From: Bacteroidales bacterium
GTDB lineage: Bacteria > Bacteroidota > Bacteroidia > Bacteroidales > F082
Assembly (NCBI GenBank): GCA_016285355.1
Contig: JAEEQP010000014.1
Span: 6,779-70,778 of the forward strand
Direction: 5' to 3'
Length of the DNA: 64,000 bases
Within the stretch, counting starts at the first letter, position 1. Each line of letters opens with the position of its first letter. The position numbers and the translations under genes are program-made. Shown piece after piece: positions 27,201 through 34,831 of this stretch. The notes under the pieces were generated by a model. It saw only the letters and a program-made list of their open reading frames with translations, ran no database searches and was not told where the DNA came from.

Positions 27201-29049
27201 GAAAGCCATTTGCGTTGCCACTTGGGATACCAATGGTGATGGTGAATTGAGTTATGCTGAAGCTGCCATGGTGACAACTCTTGGAAGTTTATTTAGGTAT
27301 AATAATGAAATCACTTCATTTGAAGAATTGCAATATTTCGTCAGCTTGACCACTATAGACAACTATGCTTTTGGTGATTGTACCAATTTGGCAGGTTCGT
27401 TGATTATCCCCAATTCCGTGACCACAATTGGCCAAGAAGCATTTGAAGGCTGTAGTGGCTTGACGGGTTCGTTGATTATCCCCAATTCTGTCACTGAGAT
27501 AGTTTATGGTGCTTTTTTGGGCTGTAGCGGTTTGACTTCTTTGACCATCGGTAATTCCATCACCTCGATAGGTAATTGTGCTTTTAGAAATTGTAGCGGA
27601 TTGGCTTCGTTAACTATCTTTGCGGAAACGCCTCCTACGTTGGTAAGTACAAATGCTTTCGATAATAGGACATTACCTATTTATGTGCCTTGCGATGCAG
27701 TGGAGACCTACCAAAACGCATCTACCTGGAGCTGGTTCACAAACATAGCAGGTATGTGCTCTGGCGAGATTGCGGTGACGGTAAATCCGTCTGAAGGCGG
27801 TACGGCGACAGGGGCAGGTTACTATGAAGGTGGTGAAACTTGCACGCTCACCGCTACAGCCAATGAAGGCTATGTGTTCAACTGTTGGACAAAGAACGGC
27901 GAAGTGGTATCATATCTTTCCTCATTCACAATAACTATGACGGGGGGGGCAGAATTCGTAGCGAACTTTCAATTGATGGATAATGGCGTACTCATTGGTG
28001 ATGGAGAAATGAGTAGTAAATACCTTCCTAGTTATTCAAGACATGGTTATACATTATCACAACAAATTTTTACTATAGATGAAATTGGAATGAATGCTTG
28101 TGAAATCATCAGTGTTGCTTTTTTCAACACCCTGCAATCTTATCCGCGCGATTTTATGATTTACATGGTTAGCACAGACAAAACATCATTTGAGAATGAA
28201 TCCGATTGGATTACTGTTACGGAATCCGATTTGGTGTTCAATGGTACAGTTGCTTTAAATCAAGATTGTTGGACGACTATATATTTCAATTCGCCATTCG
28301 CATATGATGGCACGTCCAACCTTGCATTGATTATAGATGATAACACAAGTAGTTATTGGTATGCTCCAGACGGTATAAAATGTCTCACGTTCAGTACAGG
28401 TATGAATCAAACATTATGTATCAATGCTGATATTACAAATAATCATACAAATTATGACCCGTATAATCCATCTGATTATACAGGCTTGCTGATGTCGGAG
28501 AAGAACCAAGTCATATTTGGCATCACACTTACAACCGAACAGCAGACCATCGCCTTCACCCAAGGCTGGAACTGGTTCTCCACCAACGTAGAAATCACCT
28601 TGGACGACCTTGAAAATGCCCTCGTGGAAGCTTTGCCAGGCACGACAATCAACATCAAGTCACAGACCCAAAACGTCAAGTACCAAAACGGCAGATGGAC
28701 AGGACAGTTGACAGCTTTGGATATGACCCAGATGTACATGATTTCGGTAGAGAATGATTGCGAGATTTCGCTTGAAGGCATGCCTATCGATCCATCAGGG
28801 CTCACGGTTACCATCAACAATGGAGCCAACTGGATAGCTTTCCCCTACAGCGAGAGTATGAGCGTTACGGACTTCTTCGGCTCGTTCCCGGTGAATAACG
28901 ACCAGGTCAAATCACAGTCGCAAAACGCGAGATACCAAGGCAACAGATGGGCCGGACAATTGAACACGCTTGTGCCAGGAAAGGGCTATCTGTACATCTC
29001 GAATACACCAGGAAGTAGGACTTTCACCTTCCCTGTGGGTGCGAAATAG
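21238..29049 (+). CDS. Gingipain-like (C25) cysteine protease fused to InlB, BspA and GWNW modules
   Basis: A 2603-residue protein with signal peptide (MKRILPTTVLFAMIAILSNL, ending AMAQ) and a gingipain-type propeptide with LPVESRMLAIPHGA near residue 85. The C25 catalytic domain spans about 245-640: His496 in HNDGHGN and Cys529 in MSNCSTGEFN. The 33-residue spacing equals that of the catalytic His/Cys pair of gingipain R. Ig-like domains follow to about 955, then a DSYGDG-type module, InlB repeats, LPS/QQIYTA modules (two in the protein) and two BspA LRR_5 blocks opened by EF-hand-like loops (NWDTNGDGELSYVEA, TWDTNGDGELSYAEA). Last comes the GWNW module (about 2435-2603). No type IX sorting domain is visible, although gingipains normally carry one. 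A run of eight G at 27942-27949 lies in frame upstream of the last two modules. Specificity (Arg, Lys or other) cannot be read from the sequence. Confidence 0.88.
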   Translation: MKRILPTTVLFAMIAILSNLAMAQTFTYPVNGQQGFNLTEKTRGGLHISYNLGQFSLNTINYRGEDMSEITISGVCLPNAEGCPDLPVESRMLAIPHGATATLNVVHFETEIIRDVNIAPALRIQAMNEEPERNYVKDMNVYGRNAYYPAEPFAMGTSYIRGVDAVTVAISPFQYNPVTRELVVYTNVELSVSFEGGTGQFGDNRLRSPYWDPILAAELMNYDQLPAIDYEARMQQWLRDGAEGAEYLIITPNNDAWAEYANQLRDYRTRQGILTKVVRLDEMPATTTDEMKAWFHNAYNTWEIAPVAVCLLGDHGTDMSQYIPAETLFHSESYGDYITDNGYADASGDNLPDMVFSRLVAQDASELPVFVGKQIEYEYTNPNMDYNFYDKPITSCGWEPRMWSALGAEIPGGYLRNQGYHPRRINSISNGEPGPTPGESWSNWSDTWPIVNYFGPEGTGYIPATPYELGGWTGGTAAQIVQAVNEGAFWLHNDGHGNVTFMGTPFMENSDVAQTTNVGKLPFVIMSNCSTGEFNASIDCFTEAWMRHTYNGNNAGAVGVISATQVSYNAVNELLYWGMYDYFEDDFMPTYGTDVENSGSWMPAFGNVAGKYFLSQTSWESNGPIKEKTFNLFTAHCDAFLRIYTQVPQETSAFHPESIITSQGEITVMAPVGCVICLSKANQEGGVDILAVATATGTYQNITFEPQMAATEIKIVVTGQNYLRYEGIMEVVSPEGAYLVVEDYTPHAAPVNQQTNLGMSFRNLGNMASSGMTTINLSTSDERLNIINGTATMETIVPNETINLESAFSFIIADGVQDGTEFPFEVTMSCGDKTWTGYGVITAQQAAFEYLGMSWSGGFVPGETLTVTATFKNTGHYEAVGAVAQIASTSPYVSFENETYEIGVVGINEEVECSINVSISPDCPETESIPLLFSINANGNVSTEAPALLRNTCNLTFNLYSSWSTGWNDNILVVDFSDGTPTMGLYLEQGQYSHSFIVPIGEGVHVTLSWVSGSYTEKCSFNVEYENGVVLYQGTNLHAGLLYEFDMNCDDQFSPLNVAVSAEPAEGGVVTGGGAYEPGETCTITAIANETYTFVNWTENDVVVSTNPTYSFTVMANHDFVAHFMPPLAITVSPNIEEGGMVTGEGLYGYGETCTLTASVNENYVFDSWTKDGVVVSYFSTYTFTVTEDVNYVANFELVDNGIIIGDAVSESNNLPSISDWYSKFSLSQQIYTADEIGSACMITGVAFFNTGNQNVLSYTIYMKHTDKNSFINGNDWISVVESDEVFNGDFVMAAGNWTYIDFDRPFYYDGSSNLALIVDENYYSSNGMKCRVFNTGEYQSIRMSSSQINYDPTNLSGYYGSRGLEKNQIVFTQLMPSTDPVTVTVIANPVEAGIVSGSGAYYLGDTCNVTATSNEGYCFAHWTKNGKVVSSDADYSFVVVGESVMTAHFVPEGNIDFFDDNVKAICVANWDTNGDGELSYVEAASVRNIGTVFRENTTITSFEELQYFIGLTSIYNYAFYNCISLTGSLTIPTSITLIGNSAFRGCSGLTSLTIGNSVTLIDGYAFYGCSGLTEVRYLGDLAEWCNIQFGGNIYYSNPLFCAHKLFINNELVTNLVIPESVTELKPYVFCGASCLTSLTIPNTVTSIGNYAFYDCWRLTGSLTIPNSVTSIGSAAFARCWGFTGALTIPNSVTSIGSSAFSGCRSFTGSLIIPDSVTSIGGSAFYGCSGLTGSLIIPNSVTSIGGSAFSGCSGMTGSLIIPNSVTLIGAEAFRNCSGFTGSLTIPNSVTSMGYRVFQGCSGLTGSLTISSSLTSISLSAFEGCSSLTGTLTIPSSITSIDNNAFYGCSGLTEMIIFAEMPPTMGTSVLSGISIDIPVYVPCESVGAYQNAQGWDSFSNIIGMCSSGTITVSSVPTEGGEVTGAGVYEPGTLCTVIASPNEGYTFVCWKENGIVVSTQIEYTFTVSIDRNLVALFVTDGNIVFADANVKAICVATWDTNGDGELSYAEAAMVTTLGSLFRYNNEITSFEELQYFVSLTTIDNYAFGDCTNLAGSLIIPNSVTTIGQEAFEGCSGLTGSLIIPNSVTEIVYGAFLGCSGLTSLTIGNSITSIGNCAFRNCSGLASLTIFAETPPTLVSTNAFDNRTLPIYVPCDAVETYQNASTWSWFTNIAGMCSGEIAVTVNPSEGGTATGAGYYEGGETCTLTATANEGYVFNCWTKNGEVVSYLSSFTITMTGGAEFVANFQLMDNGVLIGDGEMSSKYLPSYSRHGYTLSQQIFTIDEIGMNACEIISVAFFNTLQSYPRDFMIYMVSTDKTSFENESDWITVTESDLVFNGTVALNQDCWTTIYFNSPFAYDGTSNLALIIDDNTSSYWYAPDGIKCLTFSTGMNQTLCINADITNNHTNYDPYNPSDYTGLLMSEKNQVIFGITLTTEQQTIAFTQGWNWFSTNVEITLDDLENALVEALPGTTINIKSQTQNVKYQNGRWTGQLTALDMTQMYMISVENDCEISLEGMPIDPSGLTVTINNGANWIAFPYSESMSVTDFFGSFPVNNDQVKSQSQNARYQGNRWAGQLNTLVPGKGYLYISNTPGSRTFTFPVGAK
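27942..27949 (+). other. In-frame G8 homopolymer in the C25 protease gene
   Basis: The codons ACG GGG GGG GCA create eight consecutive G at the end of an InlB repeat. Homologous repeats in the neighbouring genes have ACG GAG AGT GCG at this place. A slip of one base would remove the last LPS/QQIYTA module and the GWNW module. Confidence 0.9.
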
Positions 29050-29074
29050 TTTATTATAACTCAACTAATACGCA

Positions 29075-29108
29075 AAAACGACCGTTCTCTGATGAGGGCG
29101 GTCGTTTT
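29075..29108 (+). terminator. Rho-independent terminator after the C25 protease gene
   Basis: Stem AAAACGACCG / CGGTCGTTTT with an inner CTC/GAG pair. It closely resembles the terminator after the C10 gene. Confidence 0.85.
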
Positions 29109-29121
29109 GTTATTAAAAAAT

Positions 29122-29152
29122 TTTGTTTTATCGGGTTTTTCTGTTAATTTTG
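29122..29152 (+). promoter_or_regulatory. Promoter of the BspA-like gene
   Basis: TTTG at 29122-29125, 19 nt, then TAATTTTG at 29145-29152, about 45 nt before the start codon at 29197. Confidence 0.78.
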
Positions 29153-29196
29153 CACCCAATGACGCAAATAAATTACTCACAAAAAAAAGTATTAAT

Positions 29197-32100
29197 ATGA
29201 AAAACAGACATTTACATTCGGGAAAGGCATTGCATTCCGCCTTGTTTGTCCTGCTGCTGAGCGTTGCGGGAATGACGAAAATGTATGCCTACGATTTCAG
29301 CGCGGTTTGCGAAACGGGGCAAACGTTGTACTACAACATTACGGACGCTGTAAACCATTATGTGGAATTGACCTGTCCGGGAATGTCTTCTTATAATAGC
29401 AGTTGGTCGGGATTTACCGAACCCGCTGGTGATATTATCTTGCCGGAAAGTGTCCAATATGAAGGGAACACTTATACTGTCACTTCGATAAGCGCATGGG
29501 CCTTCTATGATTGCAGGGGCTTGACAGGATCTTTGACTATTCCCAACACCGTGGTTTCCATAGGTGAATATGCTTTCTATAGTTGCGGGAACTTTACGGG
29601 TAGCTTGGTCATTCCTGATGGCGTGACCAGAATTCCCCAATATGCATTTGCTAAATGCAGCGGCTTCAATGGCCTCGTCATCCCCAGTTCCGTGGTTTCC
29701 ATACGCAGTCATGCATTCTATGGCTGCAACCACCTTGTTCAGGTAAGTATATCGGGCAATACGCTGACCCTGATAGGTGTGGGTGCTTTCGCTAAATGCA
29801 GGCGATTGACGGGCCACCTTGTTATTCCCAATTCCGTGACCAAGATACACGATGGCGCCTTTTCCGAGTGCAGCCGATTGACGGGTGTAACCATCGGCAG
29901 TTCAGTGACTTCCATCGGACAATCGGCGTTTTATGAATGCAGCGGCCTAATGGAAATAGAAATCCCTCATTCTGTGACTTCCATCGGTGAGTGTGCATTT
30001 ATGGGTTGTAGAAGCTTGACATCGATAACCATCCCGAGTTCGGTGACCAATTTAGAATTCACAGAGAATTATGGGTGCAGGATATTTGCTGATTGCCCAA
30101 GTTTGGAACTAATAACAGTCGAAGCGGGCAATCCAGTTTATGACTCACGTGACAACTGCAACGCTATCATTAAAACCGAGACGAACCAATTATTCATAGG
30201 CTGCAAGAACACAATTATCCCTAATTCCGTGACCTCCATCGGAGGCCATGCGTTCTATGGTAGCGGTCTGACCTCAATAACCATCCCCAATTCCGTGACC
30301 TCTATCGGACAACAGGCATTTAGGTTCTGCACAAACTTGACCACGATAACCATCCCAAGTTCCGTAAACACAATGGGTAGCAGCTTGTTTGCTGATTGCA
30401 GCGCTTTGACCTCTGCTGAAATCCTGTGTCCACTGACCTCAATCCCAAGCTATATGTTTTTGAATTGTGGCAGTCTGGCCTCTTTCGAAATCCCAGAGAC
30501 CGTGACCATTATTGATATGTATGCGTTTAGCCATTGTACAAGCTTGACCTCCATCGAAATCCCGAGTTCCGTGACCTCTGTCAAAATGTGTGCTTTTTAT
30601 TCTTGTACTGGCCTGAACTCAATAACCGTTTGGGCAGACAATCCACCTGCTTATGGTTACGATGTTTTTCAAGACGTAAACACATCCCTCATCACCCTCA
30701 ATGTTCCTTGCGGTTCATTAGAGGCATATCAGAATGCCGAAGGTTGGAATGAGTTTACTGACTGTATTGAAATGTGCCCTTCCCATTGGACCCCTGTTGC
30801 CCCCGGGCTGTACTCGAATTCAACCATCATCCAAGGAGTCATCTTCATCAATGGAGTTGAACAGTATTCCGACCAATTAGAGCTCGGTGTCTTCTGTGGC
30901 GAGGAATGCCGAGGCAGCCAAAGGGCATCCTATTTCCCACCAACGGGTCGTTATATCGTCCAAATGATGGTGTTCGGAGAAAACAACGATGTGCTTTCGT
31001 TCCGTTTGTATGACCATCAGCAGCAACAAGAGATTCTTTTGACTCCACCAGCGAATGTTGTCTTCAACGACGATGGGTACGGAACCCTGCTTGAGCCGTA
31101 CGTGTTGAACTTCGCTTCTTCGGTAGTCCACACACGGACACTTGATATTGGCTGGAACTGGTATTCAACCTACATCGAGCAGAGTGGCATCGACGGACTC
31201 GGCCAGTTAGAGAACAGCATAGGAATTCCTAATGCCATCATCCAGTCGAAAGACGACGGCTTTGTCAAGTCAGGTCTGCGCAATGGCCAAGTAATTTGGA
31301 GAGGCGATTTGAGTTCCATCCACAACGAGGAAATGTACAAGATTGGCACCAAGGAGGCTTGTGAAGCCACTATGGAAGGCCAAGTTACATATCCTTCAAA
31401 CCACCCCATCACCATCAACAGAGGCTGGAACTGGATAGGCTTTCCGTGCAGTGAGAGGGTGAGCGTTAGCGAAGCTCTTTCAGGTTTCACGCCCCAAAAC
31501 GACGACGTTATCAAGGGCATAAACAGTTATACGACTTATTATTCCGATGGTAACTACAATTTCTGGTACGGCACCCTGAACACCTTGGAGCCTGGACAGG
31601 GTTACATGTACGGTTCGAAGAGCAATGCGACCAAGACCTTGGTCTACCAGACAGGTAGTAGAGGCGAAGCCACCCTTGCCAACATTACGCCCGAAAACAA
31701 CTACTACCAACCGACAGAAGACTATGCCGACAACATGACCCTGACCGCCATAGTTGAGTTGGACGGTGAGGAACTGCGTTCAGAAGATTACGAAATAGCA
31801 GCCTTCGTCGGCGACGAGTGCCGAGGCAGTGTCAAGTTGATGTATGTGGAGCCTGTCTACCGTTATGTCGCCTTCCTGACGGTTTTCGGCGAAAAGGAAG
31901 AAGAGCTACGTTTCGTGCTCACCGATGGCGAGAACATGAATTGGTCGTCCGACGAATTGACTTTTGCTGTTGACGGCATGAGTGGCACCATTACCGAGCC
32001 GGCCACTTTGCATTTCGGGACTTCAGCCCAGCAGGATTATGTCAACATCTACCCCAATCCTTCCAATGGAGTCTTCAATATCGAGGGCAAGGGTATTTGT

Positions 32101-32259
32101 AGAGTCAATATCGTCAATGCGTACGGCCAAGTCATCCTTTCCAAGGAAGTCGTAAACGACATTATGCAGATAGACCTGAGCGGCAAAGCCGCTGGAGTCT
32201 ATATGCTGCAAGTCGTCACGGACAACGGAATTACTACGCGACAACTGATTAAGAAGTAA
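29197..32259 (+). CDS. BspA-like leucine-rich surface protein with GWNW module and type IX sorting domain
   Basis: ATG 29197 gives a 1020-residue protein whose first 27 residues (MKNRHLHSGKALHSALFVLL) form a signal peptide nearly identical in its core (KAL..ALF.LLLSV.GMTK) to that of the C10 protease. Residues about 60-510 are LRR_5 repeats with the motif SVTSIGxxAFxxCxxLTxxxIP, ending in a VPCGSLEAYQNAEGW cap. A beta-rich domain (GVEQYSDQLELGVFCGEECR) follows, then the GWNW module (about 648-820) and a second copy of the beta-rich domain (LDGEELRSEDYEIAAFVGDE). The C-terminal 70 residues start YPNPSNGVFNIEGKG and end TTRQLIKK, a type A type IX secretion sorting domain, so the protein should be exported and anchored by that system. 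BspA homologues bind host matrix proteins; binding here is untested. Confidence 0.88.
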   Translation: MKNRHLHSGKALHSALFVLLLSVAGMTKMYAYDFSAVCETGQTLYYNITDAVNHYVELTCPGMSSYNSSWSGFTEPAGDIILPESVQYEGNTYTVTSISAWAFYDCRGLTGSLTIPNTVVSIGEYAFYSCGNFTGSLVIPDGVTRIPQYAFAKCSGFNGLVIPSSVVSIRSHAFYGCNHLVQVSISGNTLTLIGVGAFAKCRRLTGHLVIPNSVTKIHDGAFSECSRLTGVTIGSSVTSIGQSAFYECSGLMEIEIPHSVTSIGECAFMGCRSLTSITIPSSVTNLEFTENYGCRIFADCPSLELITVEAGNPVYDSRDNCNAIIKTETNQLFIGCKNTIIPNSVTSIGGHAFYGSGLTSITIPNSVTSIGQQAFRFCTNLTTITIPSSVNTMGSSLFADCSALTSAEILCPLTSIPSYMFLNCGSLASFEIPETVTIIDMYAFSHCTSLTSIEIPSSVTSVKMCAFYSCTGLNSITVWADNPPAYGYDVFQDVNTSLITLNVPCGSLEAYQNAEGWNEFTDCIEMCPSHWTPVAPGLYSNSTIIQGVIFINGVEQYSDQLELGVFCGEECRGSQRASYFPPTGRYIVQMMVFGENNDVLSFRLYDHQQQQEILLTPPANVVFNDDGYGTLLEPYVLNFASSVVHTRTLDIGWNWYSTYIEQSGIDGLGQLENSIGIPNAIIQSKDDGFVKSGLRNGQVIWRGDLSSIHNEEMYKIGTKEACEATMEGQVTYPSNHPITINRGWNWIGFPCSERVSVSEALSGFTPQNDDVIKGINSYTTYYSDGNYNFWYGTLNTLEPGQGYMYGSKSNATKTLVYQTGSRGEATLANITPENNYYQPTEDYADNMTLTAIVELDGEELRSEDYEIAAFVGDECRGSVKLMYVEPVYRYVAFLTVFGEKEEELRFVLTDGENMNWSSDELTFAVDGMSGTITEPATLHFGTSAQQDYVNIYPNPSNGVFNIEGKGICRVNIVNAYGQVILSKEVVNDIMQIDLSGKAAGVYMLQVVTDNGITTRQLIKK

Positions 32260-32370
32260 AGCAAACCTAAAATCTTTCATTACATCGGGATGTACCGTAA
32301 CTTGCGGTCGGAGCATTTCGGCATCGGCTTTTGTCTTAAGTAACTATTCAAAATTAAACTGCATACAATA

Positions 32371-32500
32371 GATTCCCCTGCGGGGAATGGAGTTGAGACA
32401 TAGTTTATTAAGCGGCGGCAGTAACAAGTTGAGTGTTCGTAAGCTCCACAAGCCGCCGCAGGTAGAAAAACGAATGAACTCCATTCCCCGCAGGGGAATC
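32371..32500. repeat. 130-bp palindromic element with perfect 24-bp terminal inverted repeats
   Basis: Terminal arms at 32371-32394 (GATTCCCCTGCGGGGAATGG plus AGTT) and 32477-32500 are perfect inverted copies. Each arm is itself a small hairpin (ATTCCCC/GGGGAAT). An inner pair GCGGCGGC (32412-32419) / GCCGCCGC (32452-32459) lets the whole element fold into a cross-like structure. AACAAGTTGA occurs inside and again just outside the right arm. It fills most of the 326-bp gap between the BspA gene and rnr, and no gene is visible in it. A -7 box TATTTTTG at 32558-32565 serves rnr. Confidence 0.85.
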
Positions 32501-32585
32501 TCAACAAGTTGATTATGTAAACTAAATTTGCTCATCTACTTTTTCAATCGGTTTTCGTATTTTTGCGCTCGTAAATTGAAATGTT

Positions 32586-34787
32586 ATGGCCAAAAAGAAA
32601 AAAATAGAAAATAAACTCAGCACGTTCACCAGTGTCATCCTCGGCATCTTCGCCGACCAGCCTTTCCGCCCGAAGAACTACAAACAGGTCTGTAAGATTA
32701 TGGGTATCAAGGACCAAGCGGGGAAGGATGTGGTATATAATCTGCTCATCAAGTTGAAAGACGAAGGCTTGCTCAAGGAAGAGCGTCCCTATAGCTATGT
32801 AATGGGTCCTGAGGGCATGGCACAGTTTGGGCCCAAGACGAAGTATGTGGAAGGTATAGTGGAGATGAAATCTACCGGCAAGGCCTACGTGGTGCGCGAC
32901 GACGGCGAAGGCGAAGACATTTTCATCGCGGCTCAGGACACATACAAAGCTCTGCATGGCGACCGTGTGCGGGTAGCTATGTTCCCCAAGCGTAACAACA
33001 GCAAACCCGAAGGCGAGATTGTAGAAGTGCTGGAACGCAAACATACCGAGTTTGTGGGTGTGCTTACCATTTCCCACGGCTACGTCTTCGTCCGCCCCGA
33101 TGTGGAATGGATGCCTGTCGACATCTTCATTCCACGTGGCGACCTCAATGGTGCCAAAGACGGTATGAAGGTTATCGTCCACCTCGTCGATTGGCCCGAT
33201 GGCTCAGGCAACCCATTCGGTGAGATTGTCCGCGTGTTGGGTAAGCCTGGCGAGAATGATGTGGAGATGGAGAGCATTTTGGCGGCACATGAATACCCGA
33301 TAGAGTTTCCGGAAGAAGTGGAGAAAGAAGCAGATAAGATTCCTGTCACCATCAGCAAGGACGAAATCAAGAAGCGTCGCGATTTCCGCAAGGTGTTCAC
33401 CATCACCATTGACCCCACCGATGCCAAGGACTTTGACGATGCCATCAGCCTCCAAAAGATGTCCAACGACCATTGGGAAGTGGGTGTCCACATTGCCGAC
33501 GTATCGCACTATGTGCAAAAAGGTTCAGCCATTGACAGGGAAGCCCTCGACCGTGGCACATCCGTCTACCTCGTCGACCGCACCATCCCCATGTTGCCTG
33601 AAAAACTCTGCAACAATGTGTGCTCACTCCGTCCCGATGAGGAAAAACTGACGTTCTCCGTGGTATTTGAGATGGACGACGAGGCCAAGATATACGACCG
33701 TTGGATTGGCAAGACTATCATCAAATCGTGCCGCAGGTATACCTACGAAGAAGTGCAGACCATGATTGAAGGCGGTGAAGGCGACTACAAAGACGAAATC
33801 TTGACCTTCAACAATTTGGCGACCAAACTCCGCGAGCAACGCATGGAGGCAGGCAGCATTAATTTCCACTCGGAAGAAGTGCGTTTTATCCTTGACGAGA
33901 ACAAGAAACCCATCGACACCTATGTGCGCGTGCAGAACGAGTCGCACGAACTGATTGAGGACTTCATGCTGTTGGCCAACCGCACCGTGGCCGAGACCTT
34001 CGGCAAGCCAGACAGCAAGTGGAGCAACAACACTTTTGTCTACCGTATCCACGACGAGCCTAACCCCGAGAAACTCAACAAATTCATGCTGTTGATTTCG
34101 CGCTTGGGCTACACCATGAACCTCAGCAACCGCACGACTTTGGTGCATTCTTATAATAAACTGTTTGAAGACGTGGAAGGTAAGGGCGAGAAGAACCTCA
34201 TCCAAACCGTTGCCTTGCGTACCATGGCTAAAGCCGTCTATAGTACCGACAACATCGGGCACTATGGTTTGGCCTTCGATTACTACACTCATTTCACTTC
34301 CCCCATCCGCCGTTATCCCGACCTGATGGTACACCGCCTGATTGAGAGGTATCTTATTGAAAGTCAAGGTTCTGTCAACAAGAAGGAATACGAGGAGATG
34401 TGTGTTCACGCCAGCGAGATGGAAAAACAAGCCGAAGAAATGGAACGCCAATCCATCAAATACAAGCAGGCTGAATACCTGCAAGACAGGATTGGGCAGG
34501 TGTTTGAAGGTTTGGTCTCAGGTGTGAGCAAGTGGGGTTTGTTTGTGGAGCTGAAAAACAACAAATGCGAGGGCTTAGTGCGTTATGAAGACCTGCCTGG
34601 CGACTATTATTATTTGGACGACGACAATTTCCGCGTCATCGGCCAGGAGACAGGGCGTATCATCCAGTTGGGCGATGAGGTGCGCATCCGCGTGAAATCT
34701 GTTGACCTCTTCAAGCACAGGATGGACTTCGAGATGCTGGCCGACACGCTGCCCAAGAAGTCGAAGCAGAAAAAACGCCTGCATTAA
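32586..34787 (+). CDS. rnr: Ribonuclease R
   Basis: A 733-residue 3'-5' exoribonuclease of the RNB family that degrades structured RNA in the cytoplasm. Order: N-terminal winged-helix region (about 1-65), cold-shock-type OB folds (about 80-250), and the RNB catalytic domain from about 265. Its signature IDPTDAKDFDDA holds the metal-binding aspartates. VGVHIADVSHYV, RGTSVYLVDRTIPMLPEKL and FTSPIRRYPDL are also present. A C-terminal S1 domain (GQVFEGLVSGVSKWGLFVEL, about 640-720) and a lysine-rich tail follow. Length and order are typical. A -7 box TATTTTTG lies 20 nt upstream of the start codon. Confidence 0.95.
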   Translation: MAKKKKIENKLSTFTSVILGIFADQPFRPKNYKQVCKIMGIKDQAGKDVVYNLLIKLKDEGLLKEERPYSYVMGPEGMAQFGPKTKYVEGIVEMKSTGKAYVVRDDGEGEDIFIAAQDTYKALHGDRVRVAMFPKRNNSKPEGEIVEVLERKHTEFVGVLTISHGYVFVRPDVEWMPVDIFIPRGDLNGAKDGMKVIVHLVDWPDGSGNPFGEIVRVLGKPGENDVEMESILAAHEYPIEFPEEVEKEADKIPVTISKDEIKKRRDFRKVFTITIDPTDAKDFDDAISLQKMSNDHWEVGVHIADVSHYVQKGSAIDREALDRGTSVYLVDRTIPMLPEKLCNNVCSLRPDEEKLTFSVVFEMDDEAKIYDRWIGKTIIKSCRRYTYEEVQTMIEGGEGDYKDEILTFNNLATKLREQRMEAGSINFHSEEVRFILDENKKPIDTYVRVQNESHELIEDFMLLANRTVAETFGKPDSKWSNNTFVYRIHDEPNPEKLNKFMLLISRLGYTMNLSNRTTLVHSYNKLFEDVEGKGEKNLIQTVALRTMAKAVYSTDNIGHYGLAFDYYTHFTSPIRRYPDLMVHRLIERYLIESQGSVNKKEYEEMCVHASEMEKQAEEMERQSIKYKQAEYLQDRIGQVFEGLVSGVSKWGLFVELKNNKCEGLVRYEDLPGDYYYLDDDNFRVIGQETGRIIQLGDEVRIRVKSVDLFKHRMDFEMLADTLPKKSKQKKRLH

Positions 34788-34831
34788 ACAAAAATATGTA
34801 CTTTTGTGCCATTAATTAAAAAGAATCCAAA

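Noticed and set aside
32280..32340. Terminator after the BspA gene
   Set aside because: The only pairing (ACCG/CGGT) is four bases long and has no T run; the stronger structure nearby is the palindromic element.
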